Of a DNA stretch of 6,503 bases, positions 1 through 5,610 are shown one piece after another (positions within the stretch are counted from its first letter, which is position 1; the number at the start of each line of letters is the position of its first letter). The stretch is from NCBI GenBank assembly GCA_023452965.1, contig JAEXUU010000522.1:1-6503 (forward strand), in the 5' to 3' direction. The stretch comes from Pseudomonadota bacterium (lineage in GTDB: Bacteria; Pseudomonadota; Alphaproteobacteria; Rhizobiales; Beijerinckiaceae). The notes beneath the pieces were generated by a model. It did not search any database and was not told where the DNA came from. It saw only the letters and a list, made by a program, of their open reading frames with translations. Both the position numbers and the translations under genes were made by a program.

Positions 1-423
1 CTGGAAATAGCGCTCGCAGGCGTCGATCGCGGCCTTGATCATGCCGGCCGCCTGTTCCTCGGTCGGCTCCGCTCCGCCCGAGAGCAGGAGCGCATGGCGG
101 TACATCACCACGTTCTCATTGCTCCACAGGTCGAAATGGCCGAGCCAGAGCTGCTCGTTGACCAGGCTCACCAGGTTCAGGACCTCGGACCGGCGGCGAT
201 CCGGCACCCTCAGGTCGAAGGCGCAGGCGACATGGATCGACTCGACTTCCGAGAGCCAGGTGATCGCGACGTGGTAGTCCGCCCAGCCGCCGGTGACGGC
301 GACCGAGAGCTCATCGTCGCTGTCGCGGTCGAAGCTCCAATGGTTGAGGGAGGCAAGGCGTTCAATCAGGTCGAGAGGATTGGAAGGCCGATCGCTCTCG
401 GCATCCAGATCAAGGTCCATCAT
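1..423 (-). CDS. YbjN domain-containing protein (partial, C-terminus beyond window)
   Basis: An open minus-strand frame runs from an ATG at 423-421 to the window edge, giving 141 residues without a stop. The protein begins MMDLDLDAESDRPSNPLDLI. It carries features I recognise from alphaproteobacterial YbjN-domain proteins: the early 'RPSNPLDLIERLASLNHWSF' stretch (residues 12-31), 'GGWADYHVAITW' (45-56), 'HVACAFDLRVP' (64-74), 'NEQLWLGHFDLW' (89-100) and 'MYRHALLLSGGAEP' (107-120). The family has a type III secretion chaperone-like fold and no settled enzymatic role; E. coli YbjN affects motility and stress phenotypes when overexpressed. The next codon (420-418) is also ATG and could be the true start; neither has a clear Shine-Dalgarno sequence. 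The frame stays open upstream to a stop at 600-598, but only GTG starts are available there. From memory, close relatives often lie next to proC; that would be left of this window. Family call fairly sure, function unknown. Confidence 0.85.
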   Translation of the reverse strand, partial: MMDLDLDAESDRPSNPLDLIERLASLNHWSFDRDSDDELSVAVTGGWADYHVAITWLSEVESIHVACAFDLRVPDRRRSEVLNLVSLVNEQLWLGHFDLWSNENVVMYRHALLLSGGAEPTEEQAAGMIKAAIDACERYFQ

Positions 424-528
424 GCCCAGGGTCCAACTGCCGGCGCCCTGCCCGCAAAGCAGGTCCGACGCGTTTGAGAACAGGAACACGGCGACTGGGA
501 AAAGCGTAAGGCACACAACCCGACTGAA

Positions 529-544
529 CGGCCGCGAGCGGCCG
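529..544. repeat. Short perfect inverted repeat (CGGCCG hairpin)
   Basis: CGGCCG (529-534), a CGAG loop (535-538) and CGGCCG (539-544) form a perfect 6-bp hairpin. No T-run follows on either strand, so it is not a textbook intrinsic terminator. Confidence 0.5.
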
Positions 545-549
545 CCGGA

Positions 550-586
550 TCGTCGGAAAGCTTCGCGAGACGAAGCCTGCCGACGA
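550..586. repeat. Nested two-part inverted repeat
   Basis: TCGTCGG (550-556) pairs perfectly with CCGACGA (580-586). Inside it GCTTCG (560-565) pairs perfectly with CGAAGC (571-576) around a 5-nt CGAGA loop. The two stems are separated by a symmetrical 3x3 internal loop (AAA/CTG). That gives 13 base pairs in 37 nt. There is no T-tract on either side. It could be a structured RNA element, a protein-binding palindrome or a copy of a dispersed palindromic repeat; the sequence alone does not decide. Confidence 0.65.
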
Positions 587-671
587 ATCACCTCTCTTCA
601 TCGACGATAGCGCAGGCGGTCAACGTGCCCAACACGCTATCCAAGCTCGGCGGATTCGACCGCCGGCTCAA

Positions 672-714
672 TCCCCTCGCGGCGCTGTCCACAGCACGAG
701 TCCATGCGAGGGGA
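672..714 (-). terminator. Candidate terminator/stem-loop downstream of ubiK
   Basis: TCCCCTCGC (672-680) pairs perfectly with GCGAGGGGA (706-714), a 9-bp GC-rich stem. Within its loop GCTG (684-687) pairs with CAGC (692-695). It starts only 6 bp beyond the ubiK stop codon (720-722 on the plus strand), where a terminator is expected, but the minus-strand sequence after the stem reads TTGAGCC, without a U-run. It may therefore be a Rho-dependent or mRNA-stabilising 3' structure. Confidence 0.45.
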
Positions 715-719
715 GCCGT

Positions 720-974
720 TCAGTCCTTCGCGGACTTGCCCTCGAGCGCGGCAAGGCGGGCAGCGAGCTTGTCGTTCTCCTCGCGCGCCAGCAGCGCCAT
801 CTCGCGCACCGCCTCGAATTCCTCGCGGGTGACCACGTCCATGTCGCGCAGCAACCGCTCGATCTGGGTCTTGACCACGGTCTCGACCTCGCGGCGCACG
901 CCCTGTGCCGCCCCGGCCGCGTCGGTGGCCAGACGGGCGATGTCGTCGAGGATGCGGTTGCTGGTGCTGACCAT
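720..974 (-). CDS. ubiK: UbiK-type accessory factor (BMFP domain, membrane fusogenic family)
   Basis: An 84-residue protein with the layout of the BMFP/DUF526 family. Residues 1-35 form an amphipathic helix rich in Ala/Val ('NRILDDIARLATDAAGAAQG', 6-25). 'KTQIERLLRDMDVVTREEFEAVREMA' (35-60) leads into a C-terminal coiled coil with heptad-spaced Leu ('LLAREENDKLAARLAALEGK', 61-80). Family members trimerise through this coiled coil. In gammaproteobacteria UbiK (YqiC) binds UbiJ and lipid to support the late steps of ubiquinone synthesis; the same role here is inferred. The frame is open upstream to base 1154, but that extension is low-complexity and Arg/Pro-rich, whereas the family starts at about this Met (974-972), so I chose it. 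It is divergent from the M24 gene, with 178 bp between the two starts. Small size is normal for the family. Family identity is confident. Confidence 0.88.
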   Translation of the reverse strand: MVSTSNRILDDIARLATDAAGAAQGVRREVETVVKTQIERLLRDMDVVTREEFEAVREMALLAREENDKLAARLAALEGKSAKD

Positions 975-1152
975 GGCGGCCTCCGGCGCTGCGGCGCCCT
1001 GTGCGCCTTGAACCGGAGATATGGCGAAGGAGCGCGCGAGGCGCAATCGCGCATGCGCCGGCTCGGCGCTTTCGTCACGGCCGCGCCCTTCTCGCCTTGG
1101 CGGCCCCGGCACGCTATCCCTGATGCATCGCAACGCCGGACGGTCCTTCGCC

Positions 1153-2304
1153 ATGGCCCTGCATTTTTCCTCCGCCGAGTTCGCCCGCCGCCGTCACGCC
1201 CTGCTCGCCGCCATGGCGCGCGAGCGGATGGACGCCGCCTTCCTGTTCCAGCAGGAATCGATGTTCTGGCTCAGCGGCTACGACACTTTCGGCTTCTGTT
1301 TCTTCCAGTGCCTCGTGGTGAAGGCGGACGGCACCATGGCGCTGCTGACCCGCTCGGCCGATCTGCGCCAGGCCCAGCACACCTCCAATCTCTCCGACAT
1401 CCGAATCTGGAAGGACGGCCGCGACGCCAACCCCGCCCGCGACCTGCTGGAATTGGCGCGCGACATGGGGCTCGCCGGCAAGCGCATCGGCGTCGAGTTC
1501 GAATCCTACGGTCTCGTCGCCGCCAATGGCCGCAAGCTCGAGGCTGCCTTCTCCGGCATCGCCGAACTCGTCGACGCCTCCCTGTTGGTGACGCGCCTGA
1601 GAGCGGTGAAGTCGGTGGAGGAGATCGTCCATGTCCGCCGCGCCGCTTCCTTGTCCGACGCGGCCGACAAGGCGGCGCTCGACCTGATCCGCGCCGGCGC
1701 CGACGAGGGCGACATCCTCGCCGCCCAGCATAATGCGATCTTCTCCGGCGGCGGCGACTATCCCGGCAACGAGTTCATCATCGGCTCGGGTCGCGATGCG
1801 CTGCTCTGCCGCTACAAGAGCGGCCGCCGCAAGCTCGACCCCGACGACCAGATCACGCTCGAATTCGCCGGCGCCGACCGGCACTACCACGCTGCGATCA
1901 TGCGTACCGTCGTCATCGGCAAGCCGCGTCCGTTGCACCTGCATTATCACGAGGCGGCGAAGGACGCGCTGCTCGCCTGCGAGGCCGCCCTGAAGCCCGG
2001 CAACACCGCCGGCGACGTCTTCGCCGCCCATGCACGCAGCTTCGACGCCCATGGCCTGTCGGGCCACCGGCTCAATGCGTGCGGCTACTCGCTCGGCGCC
2101 AAGTTCACCCCGTCCTGGATGGACTGGCCGATGTTCTACGAAGGCAATGACTGGGTGCTGGAGCCCGGAATGGTGATGTTCGCCCACATGATCCTGATGG
2201 ATTCGGAGAGCGAGACCGCGATGTGTCTGGGGCGGACCTATCTCGTCGGGGAGGACGGCGCCGAGGCGCTGAACCTGCCCGATCTCGATCTGGTCTTGCG
2301 TTGA
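1153..2304 (+). CDS. M24-family (creatinase/prolidase-fold) protein with substituted metal site
   Basis: A 383-residue protein with the two-domain layout of M24 aminopeptidases and creatinase. An N-terminal creatinase-like domain covers about 5-145 ('MFWLSGYDTFGFCFFQCLVV', 37-56). The pita-bread catalytic domain covers about 150-383. The usual metal ligands are not conserved. The first Asp position is Glu237 ('ITLEFAG'), the second (normally D before x-T-R-T) is Ala248 ('AAIMRTVVIG'). The His of the GHxxG motif is Tyr312 ('ACGYSLG'), and the first Glu after 'EPGM' (337-340) is replaced ('VMFAHMIL'). This GYSxG...EPGM...HMI pattern resembles the metal-free clade containing ectoine hydrolase EutD/DoeA, where a Glu acts as nucleophile; that function here is inference. 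The frame opens at 1021, but residues before the ATG at 1153 are Arg-rich with no family match. A GGACGG lies 9 nt before this ATG. Likely cytoplasmic hydrolase of a small amide; substrate unknown. Databases will probably call it Xaa-Pro peptidase. Confidence 0.85.
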   Translation: MALHFSSAEFARRRHALLAAMARERMDAAFLFQQESMFWLSGYDTFGFCFFQCLVVKADGTMALLTRSADLRQAQHTSNLSDIRIWKDGRDANPARDLLELARDMGLAGKRIGVEFESYGLVAANGRKLEAAFSGIAELVDASLLVTRLRAVKSVEEIVHVRRAASLSDAADKAALDLIRAGADEGDILAAQHNAIFSGGGDYPGNEFIIGSGRDALLCRYKSGRRKLDPDDQITLEFAGADRHYHAAIMRTVVIGKPRPLHLHYHEAAKDALLACEAALKPGNTAGDVFAAHARSFDAHGLSGHRLNACGYSLGAKFTPSWMDWPMFYEGNDWVLEPGMVMFAHMILMDSESETAMCLGRTYLVGEDGAEALNLPDLDLVLR

Positions 2305-2408
2305 TCCGATGCCCGCCAGCCATGCCGGAGAGGCCGGCTGCGCTTCGTGCGGCGCTGAATCGCCTGGGCGTCAAGGAGTTTGATGAAGAGCCGGTTAGTC
2401 TTGCACAT

Positions 2409-2429
2409 CGAAAGCGCATTTCACTTTCG
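2409..2429. repeat. Inverted repeat upstream of the lipoprotein gene
   Basis: CGAAAG (2409-2414) pairs with CTTTCG (2424-2429) across a 9-nt spacer. It lies in the only AT-richer patch of the spacer, overlapping a possible promoter (TTTCAC 2419-2424, 17 bp, TAGAAC 2442-2447). It could be an operator or part of a dispersed intergenic element. The promoter match is weak (four of six bases at -10, two of six at -35). Confidence 0.35.
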
Positions 2430-2506
2430 CACGACATGATCTAGAACGGACGCCGCAGGGAAGACCAAGCAATCCGAGCCCGACAACAAACAGGGCGGGA
2501 GGCAAC

Positions 2507-3070
2507 ATGTCGATTCGTACTTACGCACCCCTTCTGGGGTCGCTCGTTGCGCTTGCACTTGCGGGCTGCCAGGAGACCACCACCGCCGCGCGACCTCGGG
2601 TCGACGCTCCCGGCGTGCCCGTCTCGGTGCAGAGCATTTCCGGTGCGCCCGACCAGGTCACGGCCGCCTTCGCCGGGCTGCTCGGCGAAGCTGCGGCGGA
2701 GCGCAAGATGGAGATCGTACCCGGCGACAAGCCGGCCCGGTTCCGCGTCCGCGGCTATCTGACCGCGCAGCCGACCGAGGACGGCCAGACCTCGCTCGCC
2801 TTCGTCTGGGACGTCTATGACGAGACCAAGAAGCGCGCGCAGCGCGTCCAGGGCGAGAGCCTTGGTCGCCGCAGCAGCGGCGGTGATCCCTGGGCCGGCA
2901 TCGACCAGACCATCGTCGCCAAGGCGGCCTCCGATTCGATGGATGCGATCGCCGGCTTCCTGACCACGGCGCCTCAGGCGGAGGCCAAGCCCGATGCCAA
3001 GGGCAAGGCGGCCGAGAGCAAGTCGACGACGGCCAGGGCAGCTTCGGCAGGCGGCGCCAAGCGCCTCTAG
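2507..3070 (+). CDS. Uncharacterised small lipoprotein
   Basis: A 187-residue protein. It has a clear type II signal peptide: basic Arg4, hydrophobic core 'LLGSLVALALAG' (9-20) and lipobox LAGC with Cys21 as the lipidated residue. Residues after the Cys are Gln-Glu rather than Asp, so by the E. coli Lol rule it would go to the outer membrane, facing the periplasm. A folded core spans about 35-155 ('ARFRVRGYLTAQ', 77-88; 'SLAFVWDVYDETKKRAQRV', 96-114; 'AASDSMDAIAGFL', 140-152). A low-complexity Ala/Lys-rich tail (154-187) follows and may be disordered. A strong Shine-Dalgarno GGGAGG (2497-2502) sits 4 nt before the ATG and fixes the start. I recall similar unnamed proteins in Hyphomicrobiales but no assigned function. 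It stands alone between the M24 gene and prs, with its own likely promoter and terminator. Lipoprotein status is sure; role unknown. Confidence 0.85.
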   Translation: MSIRTYAPLLGSLVALALAGCQETTTAARPRVDAPGVPVSVQSISGAPDQVTAAFAGLLGEAAAERKMEIVPGDKPARFRVRGYLTAQPTEDGQTSLAFVWDVYDETKKRAQRVQGESLGRRSSGGDPWAGIDQTIVAKAASDSMDAIAGFLTTAPQAEAKPDAKGKAAESKSTTARAASAGGAKRL

Positions 3071-3083
3071 CAGGCGGCGGCGG

Positions 3084-3129
3084 GACCGGCCGAACTGACC
3101 TATCGGCAGCCTGGCCGGTCACGGCTTTT
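3084..3129 (+). terminator. Candidate intrinsic terminator after the lipoprotein gene
   Basis: GACCGGCC (3084-3091) pairs perfectly with GGCCGGTC (3113-3120). The 21-nt loop can fold further (CTG 3095-3097 with CAG 3107-3109). A short T-run (TTTT, 3126-3129) follows 5 nt after the stem. The stem is strong but the T-run is short and offset, so efficiency is uncertain. It starts 13 bp after the stop codon. Confidence 0.45.
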
Positions 3130-3135
3130 CCACGA

Positions 3136-3157
3136 TTCTGTTGCAGTTCTGTTGCAG
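3136..3157 (+). repeat. Perfect 11-bp tandem direct repeat upstream of prs
   Basis: TTCTGTTGCAG occurs twice head to tail (3136-3146 and 3147-3157), followed by a TGCAG remnant (3158-3162). It lies 98 bp before the prs start and contains two TTGCAG hexamers that could act as -35-like boxes or as a tandem regulator site. No well-placed -10 box follows either hexamer. Confidence 0.7.
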
Positions 3158-3165
3158 TGCAGCGG

Positions 3166-3194
3166 TCGACTCACCGTCGCGCCGCTGTTAAGAG
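3166..3194 (+). promoter_or_regulatory. Weak candidate promoter for prs-queC-yhhQ
   Basis: TCGACT (3166-3171) matches four of six positions of TTGACA; 17 bp later TAAGAG (3189-3194) matches three of six of TATAAT. This would start transcription near 3200 and give a leader of about 55 nt containing the hairpins at 3204-3238. Alphaproteobacterial promoters are degenerate, so this is a guess. Confidence 0.22.
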
Positions 3195-3203
3195 CCGTTC
3201 GAA

Positions 3204-3238
3204 CCAAGCCGGCCCCTCGCGGCTTGGACTGCCAGTCC
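3204..3238 (+). promoter_or_regulatory. Two adjacent hairpins in the prs leader
   Basis: CCAAGCC (3204-3210) pairs with GGCTTGG (3221-3227) around a 10-nt loop. GGACT (3226-3230) pairs with AGTCC (3234-3238) around GCC. The second stem begins inside the last two bases of the first, so the two cannot both be complete. They end 16 nt before the prs ATG. No T-run follows. They may shape translation initiation of prs; no known riboswitch class is recognised. Confidence 0.4.
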
Positions 3239-3254
3239 TCACGGTGCGCCCGGC

Positions 3255-4199
<945 letters not shown>

Positions 4200-4209
4200 C
4201 GGGCCCGCC

Positions 4210-4953
4210 ATGGCGGCCCCGACGCCCGGCGGCGACCGAGCCCTCGTCCTCTTTTCCGGCGGCCAGGATTCGACCGTCGCCCTCGCCTGGGCGCTGCAGC
4301 GCTTTTCCGGCGTCGAGACGGTCGGCTTCGACTATGGCCAGCGCCATCGCATCGAGCTCGAAGCCCGGCTGACGATCAGAGACAAGCTGCCTGCGCTCGC
4401 TACGGCCTATGCCGAGCGCCTCGGCCCCGACCATCTGCTCGATCTGACGACGCTGGGCAGGATCTCGGACACCGCCCTGACCAGCGAGAGCGAGATCGCC
4501 TTCGCCGAGAGCGGCCTGCCGACGACCTTCGTGCCCGGCCGCAACCTGATCTTCCTCTCCTTCGCCGCCGCCCTCGCCTATCGCCGCGATTGCAGGCACA
4601 TCGTTCTCGGCGTCTGCGAGACCGACTATTCCGGCTATCCCGACTGCCGGGACGACACCATCAAGGCGATGCAGGTCGCGCTCGGCCTCGGGCTCGACCG
4701 CAGGCTGGTGCTGCACACGCCGCTGATGTGGCGCGACAAGGCGCAGACCTTCGCCCTTGCCCGCCGGCTGGGCGGCCAGCCCCTGCTCGACCTGGTGGTC
4801 GAGGACACCCATAGCTGCTATCTCGGCGACCGGAGTAGGCGCCACGCCTGGGGTTATGGCTGCGGCCACTGCCCGGCATGCGACTTGCGTTCGAAAGGTT
4901 TCGCGGCCTTCGAGGCCGCGCCAGGTGACAGCGGACCGAATTATGACGACTGA
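4210..4953 (+). CDS. queC: 7-cyano-7-deazaguanine (preQ0) synthase QueC
   Basis: Converts 7-carboxy-7-deazaguanine plus ammonia and ATP to preQ0, an intermediate of queuosine in tRNA (and of some 7-deazaguanine DNA modifications). The 247-residue protein shows the full family signature. The N-type ATP pyrophosphatase P-loop 'SGGQDS' is at 16-21, followed by '[14 protein letters not shown]' (39-52), '[10 protein letters not shown]' (108-117) and '[16 protein letters not shown]' (134-149). The four zinc-binding cysteines are Cys203 ('HSCYLG') and Cys218, Cys221, Cys224 ('GCGHCPAC'). The ATG at 4210 lies 10 bp after the prs stop; no strong Shine-Dalgarno is seen, so translation may depend on prs ribosomes. 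Its last 11 bp overlap the yhhQ start. The other pathway genes (queD, queE, queF, tgt, queA) are not in this window. Identity is very secure. Confidence 0.97.
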   Translation: MAAPTPGGDRALVLFSGGQDSTVALAWALQRFSGVETVGFDYGQRHRIELEARLTIRDKLPALATAYAERLGPDHLLDLTTLGRISDTALTSESEIAFAESGLPTTFVPGRNLIFLSFAAALAYRRDCRHIVLGVCETDYSGYPDCRDDTIKAMQVALGLGLDRRLVLHTPLMWRDKAQTFALARRLGGQPLLDLVVEDTHSCYLGDRSRRHAWGYGCGHCPACDLRSKGFAAFEAAPGDSGPNYDD

Positions 4954-5506
4954 CCGGCAACGGCGCATCGAGGGACTGATCGCCCTCGTCCTCTTCGGCT
5001 TGAGCATTCCGGCGGCCAATTGGCTGATCGGCAATGCCGGCACGGTCTGCGCGCCGAACGGCCCCTGTCTCGTCCCGGTCGCTCCCGGCATCATGGCGCC
5101 GAGCGGCGTGCTGATGGTTGGGCTCGCGCTCGTGCTGCGCGACATCGTCCAGCGCCGGCTCGGCGCCAAGGCCGCGCTGATCGCGATTGCCGCCGGTGCG
5201 CTTCTCTCCGGTCTGCTCGCCCCACCCGCCATCGTGATTGCCTCGATGGCGGCCTTCCTGCTGTCGGAGCTCACCGACTTCGCCGTCTATACGCCCTTGC
5301 AGCGCAATCATTTCGTTGCCGCGGTCGCCGCCTCCAGCATCATGGGGCTCGTCGTCGACAGCATCGTCTTCCTGCAGCTGGCCTTCGGCAGCCTGGACTT
5401 CCTGACCGGCCAGATCATCGGCAAGGCCTGGATGGTGCTGCTGGCGCTGCCGCTGATGTTCTGGCTGCGGCGGCGCGACGAGCGCCTCGGCCTGATGCCG
5501 GCCTGA
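4943..5506 (+). CDS. yhhQ: VUT/YhhQ-family queuosine precursor transporter
   Basis: A 187-residue inner-membrane protein of the DUF165/VUT family. E. coli YhhQ imports preQ0 and preQ1, and this gene's fusion-tight position behind queC supports the same substrate here. Hydrophobic segments lie at about 11-29, 50-68, 76-93, 95-109, 124-146 and 155-176, consistent with five or six membrane spans. Recognisable family stretches are '[14 protein letters not shown]' (23-36), '[20 protein letters not shown]' (51-70) continuing RRLG, '[13 protein letters not shown]' (108-120) and 'VVDSIVF' (137-143). The ATG at 4943 overlaps the queC end (ATGACGACTGA), the usual layout for translational coupling. The frame is open further upstream inside queC, but that part is an out-of-frame shadow of queC and lacks family character. 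The Arg-rich end '[10 protein letters not shown]' (174-183) is probably cytoplasmic. Family assignment is secure; exact substrate is inferred. Confidence 0.92.
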   Translation: MTTDRQRRIEGLIALVLFGLSIPAANWLIGNAGTVCAPNGPCLVPVAPGIMAPSGVLMVGLALVLRDIVQRRLGAKAALIAIAAGALLSGLLAPPAIVIASMAAFLLSELTDFAVYTPLQRNHFVAAVAASSIMGLVVDSIVFLQLAFGSLDFLTGQIIGKAWMVLLALPLMFWLRRRDERLGLMPA

Positions 5507-5518
5507 AGCGGCCGTTTT
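5499..5518 (+). terminator. Candidate intrinsic terminator overlapping the yhhQ stop
   Basis: CGGCC (5499-5503) pairs with GGCCG (5510-5514) around a 6-nt loop that contains the TGA stop (5504-5506), followed directly by TTTT (5515-5518). The stem is short but all GC and the T-run is immediate. It would end the prs-queC-yhhQ transcript. Confidence 0.45.
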
Positions 5519-5552
5519 CCGAACAATTCGAGACAACGGCGCAACCGTAGGT

Positions 5553-5571
5553 TCATGCCCTTGGGGCATGA
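5553..5571. repeat. Perfect 8-bp hairpin between yhhQ and the GGDEF gene
   Basis: TCATGCCC (5553-5560), TTG loop, GGGCATGA (5564-5571). It lies 37 bp before the TTG start of the diguanylate cyclase and overlaps a weak -35-like TTGGGG (5561-5566; CTTATT follows 18 bp later at 5585-5590). It could be an operator for that gene, a second terminator of the upstream operon, or a dispersed repeat half. Confidence 0.5.
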
Positions 5572-5598
5572 TCGCGGAAATGTGCTTATTGCTGCCTC

Positions 5599-5610
5599 GA
5601 GGCTTGTTTG
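5599..5610 (+). promoter_or_regulatory. Ribosome binding site and TTG start of the GGDEF gene
   Basis: GAGG (5599-5602) sits 5 nt before TTG (5608-5610). The frame has a stop at 5569-5571 and no ATG or GTG between it and this TTG. The next ATG in frame (residue 28) would cut into conserved N-terminal GAF sequence, so TTG is the best start. Confidence 0.6.

Larger units (their letters stand above)
424..719. other. Non-coding spacer between ubiK and ybjN, rich in inverted repeats
   Basis: About 296 bp without a credible gene. It holds five perfect inverted repeats, described separately or here: 529-544, 550-586 (nested), GATAGCG 606-612 with CGCTATC 635-641, CGGCGG 648-653 with CCGCCG 660-665, and 672-714. 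A weak minus-strand promoter candidate is TTGACC (623-618) followed 17 bp later by TGAAGA (600-595), which would serve ybjN; the -10 match is poor. Short open frames here show no family resemblance and overlap the hairpins. The length and structure suggest that ybjN may be transcribed separately from ubiK rather than by simple read-through. Confidence 0.6.

Noticed and set aside
1021..1152. N-terminal extension of the M24 protein from an upstream ATG at 1021, or from 1123
   Set aside because: The added residues are Arg/Pro-rich without family resemblance, and neither ATG has a better ribosome binding site than the one at 1153.
975..1154. N-terminal extension of ubiK to an ATG at 1154
   Set aside because: The family begins at about the Met at 974; the extension is Arg/Ala-rich and would overlap the start of the divergent M24 gene.
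1114..2187. Long minus-strand open frame (357 codons) opposite the M24 gene
   Set aside because: It is antisense to a gene with clear family motifs, has Gly/Val/Asp-rich low-complexity translation and matches no family; typical of high-GC DNA.
2223..2444. Small plus-strand open frame across the M24 stop codon
   Set aside because: It lies half inside the M24 gene in another frame, has no ribosome binding site and no recognisable protein.
3136..3162. CRISPR-like repeat
   Set aside because: Two 11-bp units in direct contact, without spacers, are not a CRISPR array.
3196..3238. tRNA-like signal (GTTCGAAC and nearby stems) before prs
   Set aside because: No acceptor stem, anticodon arm or full cloverleaf can be drawn; the palindrome is coincidental.
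4200..4209. preQ1 riboswitch upstream of queC or yhhQ
   Set aside because: Only 10 bp separate prs from queC, and yhhQ starts inside queC, so there is no room for one.
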